Source: Azorinus chamasolen
Lineage: Eukaryota > Mollusca > Bivalvia > Cardiida > Solecurtidae
DNA: 64,000 bases
Assembly (NCBI GenBank): GCA_963576725.1
Contig: OY755251.1
Span: forward strand, 37,703,246-37,767,245
Direction of reading: 5' to 3'
Both the position numbers and the translations under genes were made by a program. The notes under the pieces are model-generated. The model was not told where the DNA came from and searched no databases. It saw nothing but the letters and a program-made list of their open reading frames with translations. Positions 21,701 through 30,601 of the stretch are shown here, one piece after another. How positions within the stretch are numbered: the first letter of the stretch is position 1; every line of letters begins with the position of its first letter.

Positions 21701-24281
21701 TTTCAACAGGTGACTTTTACAGAGGCGTAGAAAGGCATATATATGGAGGAAAGGGTTAAAATAATGTAACAGATAATAAATTATATCTAACTGATTTTTA
21801 TTTATTTTGTCAAAAAAAAAAAAATGGGAACTACATGGCTACTGGCAGCATGTGGAGCACACAAAGTCCCTATAGGGAAAAAAGGAGTCTGAGATAATTA
21901 AAACAAGAGCTCTGTGTGTCAGAGCATTATACACCCGAAGTATATGCTGTGGTAACATGTTAAGTATGAAGACAGCACACCCAATAGTTATCAAGTTATT
22001 GAGCGGACAATATTTTTATAGTTGAAAGTCACTGTGACCTTGACCTTTGACCGACTGACCTAAAAATTAATATGGGTCATCTACTGGCCATGACCAACCT
22101 TCCTCCTAAGTATGAGGACAGCACCCCTAATAGTTATCAAGTTATTGAGCAAAATTGGTTTTTTGAGTGAAGATTACTGTGACCTTTGACCGACTGACCG
22201 CAAAATCAATAGGGGTCATCTACTGGCCATGTCCTACCTCCCTATTATAATTATGTATGAAGACTGTACACCTAACAGTTGTCAAGTTATTTAGTGGACA
22301 AAGATGTGGCTAACGGACAGACGGACAAGCGCCATACTATAATACGACCGAAGTTACCTTCGGGCGTATAAAAAAGGTGATGCTAGCGTTATGATTCTTT
22401 TGTACATCACACTGTCTACTGATGACTATGACATGTCAAACTAGAACTATCACTAATGGTGATGAATATCCCCACACGGCACCCTTCAAATACATGAAAA
22501 TTGCGTCTTGCATTCACTATTTGTGGTTATAATGTATGCCAAATTTTAACCCTTTCCCTGGTGAATATTCATGTAGGAAATAATGACTTCATGAATATTA
22601 ATAAGATTATTGTTTATAATGGCATGTGAACACAGGACATTTTGGCTCAGGCAGAAGCTGTAGAATCAGATCTATATTACACCATAAGCAAACAGAGCAG
22701 ACCCAGATCAGATAGCTCCTATAGGAGCCGTCTGATCTGGGTCTACTCTGTTTGCAGATGCGTCGAAATGCACTTACATAAGGGAAAGGGTTAATTCAAT
22801 AACTTTCAAATTACAAGTATTTGCGATACCAACTACCTGCGATACCAACTACCCATGCTTAAATGCTGATCGGCCGCCAGGGTGATTCCAGTACAACAGT
22901 CTCAAACTTTATTTGCGGGGGCAAAATTATACTGAAACATGTCCATGTAAAATAAAGTAATGACTGACAAAATCAGACAGATGGACACAAGCTTGACAGC
23001 AAGTGGGCTTGACAAAAAATGTATTAATAGCAAAGTAAAATCGAGGCTTACCTTCTAAGATCAGATCTCTGTCCCATGGATTGCCAGTATCCACAATGAT
23101 ATTGTGAGGACCCTTAAGCAGGGTGATAGACCCACACGCCTTCTGTTGACCTGTAAAGAATTTGAATATTAACATTACATTGTAGGGACCTTTTAGCACT
23201 TAAGTTTCAAATGAACCAAGTCAGGCTTACCATGAATATTCAGGGATTGTTAAAAGAAAAGTGTAACATGACAAACGGTGCAGACCCTGATAAGAGGGCT
23301 CCTCAAGGAGCACTGTCATCTGGGTCTATACTGTTTGCAGAGGAAATTAGTGACTTGTTTCCCCACAATGAAAGGGTAAAGATACGAACTGATCAATCAA
23401 AATCTCTCATTTCTCAGCCAAACCCTGTCATGTTGCCACTCATTAGAATCATTTAACCCATTACCTCATAGGCTATTTTTAGATCCAACCACTTTGAATA
23501 AATCTACCGAAAAGGAGCATTAACTAGATAAAAGGAAACTTTAAGAATTTTTGTAATTTGAAACCATTGTGATAAATATGTAGCATTTGCTCCTATAGGG
23601 TTACAATAATTAAGTTAAAGGTGTTTTATTGTATTCCAATGTCACTAATAACTTGATTTGTTATTTATATATATATAGTTTTCGTTAGATTGTGCGAAAC
23701 TAAACAACTATGCTAGTTGTCCTGGTCAACTTGTTAATTAAAAATGAGCATTTATTACTGACAGTCATTTTCTGCTAACTGATCCCATCCTTCCCTTTGA
23801 CATCCATTACTTTAATTACATTTACAGAAGGCCTAAGCCCTTTTCTCCGTAGATGCACCTTTTACGTCTTTGCAAACAGAGTAGACACTGATCAGCAACT
23901 CCTGTAGGAGCCTTCCGACCAGAGCCTACTTTGTTTTCTATTTAAATAATATCTAAATGGAATAAGTATAAACAGATATTTTGCATCTAACTACACATTA
24001 TACATTATAAACAACAATTAAATAATGCTTTCAAAAAAGAATAGCAAACTTGAGGCATACCGGTAGATAGAATTTGTGAATTAAACCCTTTTCCAGAATA
24101 ACTGCTTTATTTCTCCTGTTGAAACCACTCTTTACAGTTATCTCGAAGATACAATTCTATAGAGTGGTCTGATGACGATTTTAGTATTTGAACACACACA
24201 TTAGCCAAACAACTACAACTTACCTGGTCCTTCCTTTATACTGTATCCTTCCTTTATCACGACCACCTCATACATTTCTAC
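9596..24281 (-). CDS. MBLAC1: MBLAC1-like metallo-beta-lactamase-fold gene, spliced, 3' end outside window
   Basis: Exons read on the minus strand at 24275(24281)-24224, 23150-23052, then either 19466-19303 or 16139-15976, then 9710-9596. All junctions are AG/GT and the phases agree (1, 1, 0, 1). The joined product has the order expected for MBLAC1: an EVVVIKEGYS start block, IIVDTGNPWDRD, the zinc motif CTHGHSDHVGNL, then TPGHTGSDVSV. Known of the family: the human protein is an MBL-fold nuclease reported to process replication-dependent histone pre-mRNA, and the worm homologue is SWIP-10. The missing part is the C-terminal zinc-ligand region (a late D and the final H), which must lie left of position 9596; I found no such exon in 1-9595. 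The introns are full of MITEs and other transposons. The assignment is by motif order and spacing, so it is firm for the family and good for the orthologue. Confidence 0.88.
9816..10020 (+). mobile_element. TTAA MITE type I, centre damaged
   Basis: Starts TTAACCCTTTACTCCATGAA with the type I arm (GCCATGGCAGAAACTGTAGA) and half of the central hairpin (GCAAACAGAGCAGACC), then ends near AAAGGGTTGA. It lies next to the hAT-like element at 10047. Confidence 0.6.
10877..11700 (-). mobile_element. Helentron-like family 1 subfamily, inverted, with R segment
   Basis: Read on the minus strand it ends at 10877 with the AGCTCACC hairpin, preceded by the GACG tract and two cores (about 10980-11290), then repeat R (about 11300-11700). 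Same module order as 175-3121 without the inserted element. Confidence 0.65.
11880..11945. repeat. Hairpin of the GGATTCTGATCTGAC type
   Basis: GGATTCTGATCTGACACATA at 11882 and its inverted partner at 11922-11940 form a stem around a short AATTTGAA loop. A single arm of it occurs at 6990-7021. Confidence 0.65.
12037..12464 (-). mobile_element. Two adjacent TTAA MITEs (type I fragment, then type II)
   Basis: 12037-12170 holds a type I end and central hairpin (GTAGACCCAGATTAGATGGC). 12225-12464 is a nearly complete type II copy ending TGGAAGGGTTAA. Both sit inside the hAT-like element. Confidence 0.6.
12514..12830 (-). mobile_element. Helentron-like family 1, inverted 5' end with two cores
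   Basis: On the minus strand it begins CAAGAGGGCCAGAATGGCCC at 12830 and covers two cores, then stops at 12514. There is no 3' hairpin. Confidence 0.65.
13525..13788 (+). mobile_element. TTAA MITE type I, plus the tail of another
   Basis: 13525-13565 is a type I right end (GGCGTAGAAAGGCATATTTA, AAAGGGTTAA). It shares its TTAA with a type I copy 13563-13788 whose central hairpin is GCAGACCCAGTTCAG...CTGATCTGGGTTTAC. Confidence 0.6.
13895..14110. mobile_element. Tc1/mariner-like MITE with central hairpin (type V)
   Basis: Hairpin AAGCTCCTAGAGGAGCTCCT within GGTGAAAG...CTTTCACC-type stems, and a right end AGGGGTTTTACTG. It belongs to the TA-flanked CAGTAAAACC family typified by 44872-45053; the left end is decayed. 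Confidence 0.5.
14378..15002. repeat. Pair of type IV hairpin MITEs in inverted orientation
   Basis: Two copies of the hairpin ACTCTTTAGAATCGTCTC...GAGACGATTCTAAAGAGT, at about 14440-14500 and 14880-14945. Each is flanked by CTCCACCAAACCCTATA and TAGGGTTTGGTGGAG and by the outer GCTACAGATAAGGGTGCGTA motif. The outer motif ends face outward, making a larger inverted pair. Confidence 0.7.
15059..15222 (-). mobile_element. TTAA MITE type I, shortened
   Basis: Ends TTAACCCTTTACTCCATAAA and AAGTAAAGAGTTAA; the second half of the central hairpin is deleted. Confidence 0.6.
15427..15550. repeat. Long hairpin repeat
   Basis: Arms GTTGTCTTTTAAGATCACAT...TTCCTAAA and inner GAAAATGTTATTAAGC pair with GCTTAATGACATTTTC and TTTAGGAACATGTGATCTTA. 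About 55 bp per arm with few mismatches and a GCCAAGGCTC-type loop. Sequence is unlike the other hairpin families here. Confidence 0.7.
15692..15891. mobile_element. Tc1/mariner-like MITE, type V
   Basis: CAGTAGAAACCCTCTAATG at the left and GGGTTTTACTG at the right, with TA on both sides. Internal hairpin around AAAGCTCCTATATACTCCTA and GCAGGTGG...CCACCTGC stems. Confidence 0.65.
15976..16139 (-). CDS. MBLAC1: MBLAC1-like exon 3b, canonical HxHxDH version
   Basis: A 164-nt exon with acceptor TACTAACAG and donor GTAAAC. Two bases complete Glu, then 54 codons begin LKKHDVSPDRIEYVVCTHGH and continue SDHVGNLNLF. HGHSDH is the full metallo-beta-lactamase signature: the first two His bind Zn1, and Asp and the last His bind Zn2. 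The closely spaced VSYD, MYYMHDFKQ segment matches the MBLAC1 layout. It ends in phase 0 and joins exon 4 (9710-9596). It has exactly the length and phases of exon 3a upstream. Confidence 0.92.
16330..16856 (+). mobile_element. Cluster of TTAA MITE type I copies
   Basis: 16330-16479 is the right part of one copy with its hairpin. A short MITE remnant ends at GGGTTAA near 16645. 16642-16856 is a nearly complete copy whose central hairpin has collapsed to GCAGACCAAGGGTCTACT. Confidence 0.6.
17218..17467 (-). mobile_element. TTAA MITE type II
   Basis: TTAACCC...GAGTTAA ends, the type II arm (TTCAGTAGGTATTGAAATTT) and a complete central hairpin at 17245-17312. Confidence 0.65.
17956..18491. mobile_element. 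Two TTAA MITEs of type III
   Basis: 17956-18183 (TTAACCCATTCCCCCATTTT) and 18289-18491 in the opposite orientation. Type III is marked by hairpin GCATTTGCTCCTATATGAGC within GATAAATAGAGCA stems and the arm AAAGAGGTTGGATCTAAAA. The second copy lost most of its hairpin. A type V hairpin remnant lies between them at about 18200-18280. Confidence 0.7.
18930..19164 (+). mobile_element. TTAA MITE type I
   Basis: TTAATCCTTTCCCTATTAAA to GAAAAGGGTTGA with the type I arm and hairpin CAGACCCTGATCAGACAGC...TATACTCTGTTTGC. Confidence 0.6.
19303..19466 (-). CDS. MBLAC1: MBLAC1-like exon 3a, alternative version with HxHxDK motif
   Basis: A 164-nt open exon: two bases completing Gly, then 54 codons beginning LSMRGILADDVNYVICTHPH and continuing GDKVGNLNIF, ending HGFAE before donor GTACAG. 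The acceptor AG is at 19468-19467 with a weak pyrimidine tract. It is collinear without gaps with exon 3b; I count 23 of 54 residues identical. It keeps both H of HxH and the D, but the following zinc-ligand H is K, and the later VSYD is IGGN. No stop or indel in 164 nt at this divergence argues for selection rather than decay. It could be an alternative exon or, less likely, an old unused duplicate. Confidence 0.8.
19933..20190 (+). mobile_element. TTAA MITE type I left half fused to a type V hairpin
   Basis: TTAACCCTTTACCTCATAAA through GCAAACAGAGTAGACC (20078), then a switch at about 20115 to the type V hairpin AGCTCCTGCAGGAGCT with TTTTGTCCTGCATTAA. Confidence 0.55.
20203..20454 (+). mobile_element. 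TTAA MITE type II, full length
   Basis: TTAACCCATTCCCTGTTTTA to GGAAAGGGTTA, with the complete type II arm and hairpin GGCTCCTATCCTATAGGAGCC. Confidence 0.7.
20490..21095 (+). repeat. Minisatellite, 35-bp unit with optional 7-bp insert
   Basis: About 16 copies of a unit containing ACAGAGCATCAACTGAACAA and AGTAGGATCACATCT. Many units carry an extra ACAGACT, giving 35- and 42-bp spacing, with CAACTG/CAATTG and TAAGAT/TAGGAT variants mixed. Contained in the MBLAC1 intron between exons 2 and 3a; a MITE piece (21099-21254) follows directly. Confidence 0.9.
21531..21758. mobile_element. TTAA MITE type III, full length
   Basis: TTAACCCTTTCCGTCATAGG to GGAAAGGGTTAA, with a perfect inner hairpin GCATTTGCTCCTATAGGAGC flanked by GATAAATAGA stems. 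Confidence 0.75.
21904..22370 (+). mobile_element. Helentron-like element, family 2
   Basis: Starts CAAGAGCTCTGTGTGTCAGA (hairpin GCTCTG/CAGAGC) and has about three cores of roughly 150 bp containing TGACCTTTGACCGACTGACC. Then comes GGACAGACGGACAAGCG and a final hairpin ATACGACCGAAG...CTTCGGGCGTAT before an A-run. The 5' ATACACCCGAAG is complementary to the 3' stem. Nothing else is seen from 22371 to 22545. Confidence 0.7.
22546..22792 (+). mobile_element. TTAA MITE type I, reference copy
   Basis: TTAACCCTTTCCCTGGTGAA to GGGAAAGGGTTAA, 247 bp. Arm with ATTCATGTAGGAAATAATGA and CAGAAGCTGTAGAATC, and the central hairpin GCAAACAGAGCAGACCCAGA...GGGTCTACTCTGTTTGC, about 33 bp per arm. Confidence 0.75.
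23052..23150 (-). CDS. MBLAC1: MBLAC1-like exon 2
   Basis: A 99-nt exon with acceptor TTTACAG and donor GTAAGC. It completes the Gly codon begun in exon 1 (phase 1) and encodes QQKACGSITLLKGPHNIIVD followed by TGNPWDRDLILE, leaving phase 1. The IIVDTG stretch is the conserved beta-strand and Asp before the zinc motif in MBL-fold proteins, and TGxPWxRD is typical of MBLAC1. Its last base (G) can join either version of the next exon, giving Gly (exon 3a) or Glu (exon 3b). Confidence 0.9.
23453..23940. repeat. MITE fragments (type III, then type I)
   Basis: 23453-23602 is a type III left half cut in the hairpin. 23836-23940 is a type I/II hairpin fragment (GCAAACAGAGTAGACACTGA). Between them is AT-rich sequence with no gene. 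Confidence 0.55.
24085..24180. repeat. Type IV hairpin MITE, degraded
   Basis: TTTATTTCTCCTGTTGAAAC then ACTCTTTACAGTTATCTCGAAG paired imperfectly with CAATTCTATAGAGTGGTC. It lies just downstream of MBLAC1 exon 1. Confidence 0.5.
24224..24275 (-). CDS. MBLAC1: MBLAC1-like exon 1 (first visible coding exon)
   Basis: Reads MYEVVVIKEGYSIKEGP and one base of the next codon, followed by a consensus donor GTAAGT (24223-24218). The block resembles the N-terminal start of the MBLAC1 fold. The start is uncertain. The ATG at 24275 could be the initiator. The T-rich run ending in AG at 24283-24282 could instead be an acceptor, making the exon 24281-24224 and adding V-E before the M; a further in-frame ATG lies 18 bases farther upstream. 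I see no earlier coding exon in the 8.8 kb up to ACER3. Confidence 0.8.
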
Positions 24282-24548
24282 CTTGAAATAAAGATACATA
24301 TACCTTATACAATATTCAGGTTAGACGGGTACCAGCAATAAAATCAACAACTATAATCATTTACTCCATGGATAGACTTTCAACATCTTGCAAACATAGT
24401 AGACCTAGATCAGATGACTGTTTGCTTATGAAATATTATGTATCTACATGTAATTTCATATTTTCTGTCATGATAAAAATCCCTTGTTCATAGTGTTGTT
24501 ATCAAAGTTCAGTTAAATACATAATGCCATTATTTCTTACATGAACAT

Positions 24549-27045
24549 TTATCACACCGTCCAATCGATTATGGTTACCCCATCGATAAAGCTGTGTTTA
24601 CCTCGGGCAGCGAGAGTCGATTAAAACGGCGAGTTTGTATTTTGCTCCTAAAGACTCCTATTTTCAGAAGACCGGCACTGCTTTGTATGCAGCCGTAAAA
24701 AGCAGTGTTTGCCGAACATGTTGGTGTAATATTTCCCAATAGCATGCAGAATGGTGTATTAAATCAGTGAATCAACGTGTATCAATATACCAAAACACCA
24801 TTTTCCTTTTTTGGGACTAAATATCTCCGATATATGACAAACTCACGTTAATCCAACGATGTCGAAGGTAAATCGAAGTATTTTTCTGTCTTTCCTTTGA
24901 CTATCATCTTCCTTCGTTCAAAATTCAGGTAGTTACACGTGTTTTCGTGTACTGAGTTCATGCTCGAATGGCTAAGGTTATCCAAATTTGAAAATTTGGT
25001 GGTTAAGGTTCACCCTAAATCTGGGATCATTTAGGCTAAGGTTACCCGACAACTAACAAATGCAGTGCTGCAGCACCTGAAGACACACACACGTCGTATG
25101 TTTCCCCTTGAACTTGAAACATAAGACCCACAACTGTCATGTATATTCTGTAAATTGTATTTAGCCAATAATGTTCACAACAATTATTATTTCTAACGTG
25201 TGAATCGAGTTTGTACAAAGACAACATTCAACAACGTAAGTTCACCTATATGATTTTACAATTAGGTAAGCTATCAACATGTATAGATGTATTTAACTCT
25301 ATTGTAAGGACGGTTATTGATTTACTAAAACTATTCTCAATGCAAATACGGTATCAGATTTGTATATATACACAACTCATTTTGAGTATGTATGGGTGAA
25401 TTACTTTTAAAGCCCAAATAATCGACCCATTTATGCAAACGGAATTGCTTTTTCTAGAAAAGGGTCCTTTCCGCTACTAGAAAATGCACATATTGAAGAA
25501 TGTTTTGCAAATCTCCTATGTGAAATCATTAATAAACACTTGATTCGTCCTCGCAAACATCTTCATCGTTACACTTTTCCAAGTATTTTTGTTATTCAGA
25601 CAGTATAAATCGAGCTAGATCTAATACTTGACGCATTGGTTTGTTTCTTCGAAGACAAAGTGTTATATCTACATTATGAAATTGATTTGGCTATGCCTCT
25701 TTTTCGGCCGTCACTATCCTTGAAAATACCAACACGGTTATCGGACGACACAAACACATCACCATCAATAGGTATAATGTGTTCGTATGTTTTGGTCCTA
25801 CACCCCAAAGCACCAGATGATTCGTCCAGTTCTAGTTCTCTATACTTTAAACATACAGAATCGTGTGCTTCAACTAGATGATCGATACTATCTGGTAATG
25901 CATTGTGTTTCATATAGCAGTAATAACATTGGTACATGCAGCGCTCCATGGTTATGGTTGTTAACCTGTGAAAGCAAATGGAATTCAGTAAATGTTCAAT
26001 AGATTTTGGAGGTGTTGTTTTTGCTGAATAACTTTAATTTTGAAAACTATTAGCACGGGAATGATGGATCTATTCAACACTAGACAAACTCATTACAGTA
26101 TAAATACAGTATAAGGGGTTAGCGTAGTTTTGCGAGTAGACCCAGGTTAAAAGTCTCCTGACTGCTTGCAATGCTATGAGCAATGAAGATATTATAATAC
26201 AAAAGGAAAAAATAGATATAATAAAGATATGCAGTACCGACACAATCGAAGTGTCACATGATAAATATAGCATCCGACCTGTGTTTACATGTTTTGTGCT
26301 TCAATACAAAGAATTGTTTTTTTCAAACAATAAACAGGGGAATAATTACTGTGAGAAATCGATCAGGTTGTACGTCTTTGTACACACCCGATTTACACGT
26401 TAGAAATAATAATTGTAGTGAACATAACTGGCTAAACACAAGTAACAGAATATACATGACAGTTGTGGGTCTTATGTTTCAAGTTCAAGGGAAAAACCAC
26501 GACGTATGTGTCTTTAGATGCTGTAATATTGCATATGTTAGTTGTCGGGTAAACCTTAGCCTAAATGCGCCCAGAATTAGGGTGAACCTTTACCATCAAT
26601 TTTTCAAATTTGGGTAACCTTAGCCATTCGATCATCAACTCAGTACACGAAAACACCTGTAACTACCTTGATTTTGAACAAAGCAATATGATATACATAG
26701 GATGGACAGAAAAGTACTTTGATTTACCTTCGACATCGTTGGATTAACGTGAGTTTGTCATATATCGGAGATATTCAGTCCCAAAGAAAGGAAAATGGTG
26801 TTTTGGCATATTGATCCACATTGATTCACTGATTTAATACACCATTCTGCATGCTATTGGGAAGATATTACACCAACATGTTCGGCAAACACTGCTTTTT
26901 ACGGCTGCATACAAAGAAGTGTCGATCTTCTGAAAATAGGAGTCTGTCGGTGCAAAATACAAACTCACCATTTTAATCGACTCTCGCTGCCAGAGGTAAC
27001 CACAGCTTTATCGATGGGGTAACCATAATCGATTGGACGGTGTGA
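24549..27045. mobile_element. 2.5-kb DNA element with 675-bp terminal inverted repeats
   Basis: 24549-25223 and 26371-27045 are long inverted repeats, highly alike over their outer 120 bp, starting CACACCGTCCAATCGATTAT. ATTTAT flanks both ends (24543-24548, 27046-27051), a likely 6-bp target duplication. The 1.1-kb centre holds one zinc-finger-like frame (25674-25949). I cannot place it in a superfamily. It sits in a type I MITE remnant (24357-24548) just upstream of MBLAC1 exon 1. Confidence 0.8.
25674..25949 (-). CDS. Hypothetical C2H2-like zinc-finger ORF inside the long-TIR element
   Basis: A 91-residue frame. Residues 8-29 read CYYCYMKHNALPDSIDHLVE then AH, a C-x2-C-x12-H-x4-H spacing as in classical C2H2 fingers. 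The rest (LELDESSGALGCRTKTYEHI and after) is unrecognised. It may be a remnant of an element-encoded DNA-binding protein or one exon of it; no DDE or Rep domain is visible in the 1.1-kb centre. Whether it is expressed is unknown. Confidence 0.45.
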   Translation of the reverse strand: MERCMYQCYYCYMKHNALPDSIDHLVEAHDSVCLKYRELELDESSGALGCRTKTYEHIIPIDGDVFVSSDNRVGIFKDSDGRKRGIAKSIS

Positions 27046-27051
27046 TTTATT

Positions 27052-28020
27052 ATGCAACAAAATTGTCAATGAAAGAGAAACTTCCTATTTAATATCTGCA
27101 GTTTTTGTTTTAGTCCAGATTTAATATTTGAATTTTGTAAAACCTTTTGAAAAAAATATCATTTTCTTCTGAACATAAAGGGGAAGTCCCTACATTTGAC
27201 GAGTTTCAAAAATACCTAAAACATACAAAATTCATCTATTTATATGCTGAAAAGTGGTATATCGCAAGAAAACCTATGTAATAAACGTTGAAACTGACAA
27301 AACATCCATGTGTTTGATATTGACGATCCTGATTTTTTACCCGATGTTTCAGTTTTATTCGGGTTGGGTTTTAGTTTCGTATCTGTTCGCGCTTCTCGCG
27401 TCTCTCCGATCACTTCCAAGAAAAGCTGTAAAGAATGGAGGGATCAGGTGATCATCGGCAATACGCGGAAAATTTTAACGGAAAAGGCCGAAAATACTTT
27501 GTTGTAGAACAAAAATTATAGGTATTGATGAATCTTTTTTTTTGTATCACAGGGGCATTTTTCGATACAAGTTTAAATTGGCAACCTTCATAATAATGAT
27601 TGAGCATAACACATACCATGTTTTATATTATTGAAAATATGCGTTCATTGTTGGGACTTGCTCTTTAAAGTGTTAAATATAGTTGTTGAGAACTATACAA
27701 TAACACCTTTAACCTGTATGACAAAGCATACCAAAGATAGTTCTGTGTTTTTGTCAGTGTACAAACAGATATTGATAGATAAGATGCGTAAATTAAAACA
27801 CTTTCAAGAATAACTTCTTTATTTCTCCACCAAACCTTATATCACCCAGAATAAAATTAATGTACAGGTAAATCAAAATTCTAATAAAATCCTAACATTA
27901 CATGGTTTTTGGATGAAATATGGTTCAAATTCAACTTGCAGGAGTATCTGTCACATTTTATAAAATCAGTATTTTATGGATTTAAACACTCACATGAAGA
28001 TTTCAAATACATATACCCAT
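27052..28020. other. Region without a recognised gene
   Basis: AT-rich; open frames of 60-65 codons at 27254-27507 and 27631-27813 show no family I know and no supporting splice context. 27800-27845 is a scrap of the type IV MITE (CTTCTTTATTTCTCCACCAA). Confidence 0.6.
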
Positions 28021-28155
28021 GTACAACTAATATTGAGATAAGGTTGTTGACATCTTGACCGATGAATGAGTACATCTGTACGATATACATTTTGAACTGA
28101 TGGACAGACAGCGCCATTCCACAATACGTCCCGTTTTTTTTAAAACGGGCGTATA
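28021..28155 (+). mobile_element. 3' end of a Helentron-like element, related to family 2
   Basis: GATGGACAGACAGCGCCATT followed by hairpin ACGTCCCGTTTT...AAAACGGGCGT and TATAAA. Same layout as 22310-22370 but with a different stem. No 5' end seen. Confidence 0.6.
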
Positions 28156-28366
28156 AAGATAAACAAAGAGCATTTGGGTTATAAGATAAGCGTTTTTCAG
28201 AAGTGTATTTAATTTTACACTCATCCAGGTTTTTTTTTTTATCCTAATGATCTTGTATGGAGTTATCCATAGACACAAACATTACTGAACTGGCAAGGAT
28301 TCATAAAGTATCTACTGGTGACTAGAGTACTTGTCTACTTGACAGTATTAAATGACTTCAACATTT

Positions 28367-28604
28367 TAACCCATTCCCGCATATTGACGCCTTTTGACGC
28401 TTCTGCAAAAGTCATTTTGTGGAACCATTGTAATAAATAGAGTATTTGCTCAATAGGAGCAAATGCTCTATTTATCACAATGGTTTCAATACTACACAAG
28501 TCTAAAAATTTCCTTTTCTCTAGTAAATGGTCCTTTTCGGTAGATTGATTTACTCAGATTCAAAGAGATTGGATCTAAAAATAGCCTATGCGGGAATGGG
28601 TTAA
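28367..28604. mobile_element. TTAA MITE type III, full length
   Basis: TTAACCCATTCCCGCATATT to GCGGGAATGGGTTAA. Hairpin GAGCAAATGCTCTATTTATC on one side, pairing with GATAAATAGAGTATTTGCTC-type sequence imperfectly. Confidence 0.7.
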
Positions 28605-28705
28605 GTTCTTTCTCAAACAAGAAATTAAATGGTGGGTATCTTACCAATAAACTCTAAGATAAACATGAACAGAATAATTTCTGAACACACACAGATCTAT
28701 GTGTC

Positions 28706-28958
28706 ATGTATTCCTTTAACCCTTTACCTGTTCAATAACCATATACAGATATAAAGACATCATGAATAACTATTAGCTGAATTTTTATAATGGCACATTA
28801 ACATAATTATAGGTTTTTTACTTAGGCAGAAATTGTAAAATAGTATCTATATAATTCCATTAGCAAACAGCAGACTGATCAGATGGTTCCTATAGAAGCT
28901 GTCTCATCTGGATCAACTCTGTTTGCAGAAAGGAGTATTTATGGACTAAAGTGTTAAA
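28706..28958 (+). mobile_element. TTAA MITE type I
   Basis: TTAACCCTTTACCTGTTCAA to CTAAAGTGTTAA, with a degraded arm and hairpin (GCAAACAGCAGACTGATCAG). 28959-29520 after it shows no gene. Confidence 0.6.
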
Positions 28959-29634
28959 CTCTGATCTGAAGCAATTATTACTGGTTTCCGGTTAGTATGG
29001 TGTTAAGAGGTGCTGATAAACAAAGGTCAGTCATTTTGAGTTCTTATGAGATGCAGAGTTTGTCGGCAATTCATCTTTTCTCGCAAATCCATGTTAGGAA
29101 ATGGGGTTTCCATATGCAAATTTCTCATTTTCTTGTTCTTCTACTCTGCATAACGTTTACAATTGTTTTATTCATTTATTGGTATACATTTGTTCATTTC
29201 TATCTATCTATCAATAGTGTCCTTAATACTGCCAAAGGACAGGCAGAAATATAGTTCACATGTGTACTCTAAATGGTGATATCAAGCTACTTTCTGTTTT
29301 AATGATATCCCGGCAGACGGCAACTGTCACAAAATTAGCATGCTGTCTTACACTGTAACAGGTCATTAATGAGGCTAGCAGAAATAAAGAAAAGTGAGCC
29401 AGCTGCTGCCTCTGGGTTCATTTACTCACGTTCTTAAGTGCTGGGGAAACTGACAAGGGTTTTATTTACTCTTATATCCTTGTTTGTTGGAAAACATGAG
29501 CTGATAATGTCTGTACCGAGTGTTCTTATAAAGAAACATACCCGCTCAGACCCGCAGGGATCGATGCACTCTACCACGTCGCTATAAAAGCGTGCTTGTA
29601 AAGCAAGGCGGTCAGTGATCAGAGCGCTACAGAT

Positions 29635-29810
29635 AACAGTGCGTATCCAAATACTAAAATCGTCATTTCTCCACCAAATCCTTTACTGTGACCACTCTTT
29701 AGAATCGTCTCTTTGAGACGATTCTAAAGAGTGGTCACAGTATAGGGTTTGGTGGAGAAATTAAGGAGCTATTGTTGAAAATGTTTAATTTTAGGCATCT
29801 TATCTTGAGC
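29635..29810. repeat. Type IV hairpin MITE, well preserved
   Basis: CTCCACCAAATCCTTTACTG, then ACTCTTTAGAATCGTCTC pairing with GAGACGATTCTAAAGAGT, then TAGGGTTTGGTGGAGAAAT. Preceded by GCTACAGATAACAGTGCGTA. 29811-30600 beyond holds no recognised gene. Confidence 0.7.
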
Positions 29811-30601
29811 TCTGGTGACGATATAAACCATGGCAAAATCCTGGAATAGCCCCCACAGCTATTACCACAACATCTCGGAATGAGTGTATACTTAAATACC
29901 AATGGAAGCAATGTCAAAGGTATTCCGATTCATTCCGTGGTGTGGGGAGCTATTCTAGGATATTGCCTAAACCTACACACTGTGACATGTCTGTTAGTTT
30001 GTATTTGGTGTTAAATGGAAAATTATTTCATCTTCTAGAAAAGCAGTGAAAAAGATTAGACTGAATGGCAACAAGCAGCAATGTGCAACCCTGCACCTCA
30101 CATGATCATCCAAGAATTTGAACGTTCGTTTACTTTACTTGAAAAACCAAAGTTCATTTTGACAATATTGATTATTCTAAAACAAGGGATTCTGGAGCAA
30201 TCCACCTATTTGTAGAAAAGAAAATTTGACATAATTATCCGGTATTTGGACGTATCCGAATACTGCTACCATAAAAGTCTGAGTGGTACTTTTAAAAGTC
30301 TCATAAGTTTACAACTGCTTCATAGAATCTGTCATACAGTATATTTTTATCCAATATAGTTCAATAAATAATGTGAAAGTAACAAATTCAAATACTTCTC
30401 TTGCTATGTATGTTTACTATAGCTGGGTCTTAACCCTATGGGAACTTTTACTTCGAACTTTCCAGTGCAGACAAGAAAAAAAAGTTAGGGAAGGTGTAAA
30501 ACTCGGATAATTGCTGGCAATTTCGGCGTACAGAATCGGGATATTTTGCGGTAAAAGTAATACAAAAATTGTTTAGAATGATTGATAGTAACAGAGGTAA
30601 A

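Noticed and set aside
26258..26617. 119-codon plus-strand frame
   Set aside because: It is inside the right 675-bp inverted repeat; the matching part of the left repeat does not keep the same frame open in full.
27254..27507. Possible exon upstream of MBLAC1 or ACER3
   Set aside because: Two overlapping frames, no recognised motif and no convincing splice pair; left as unassigned.
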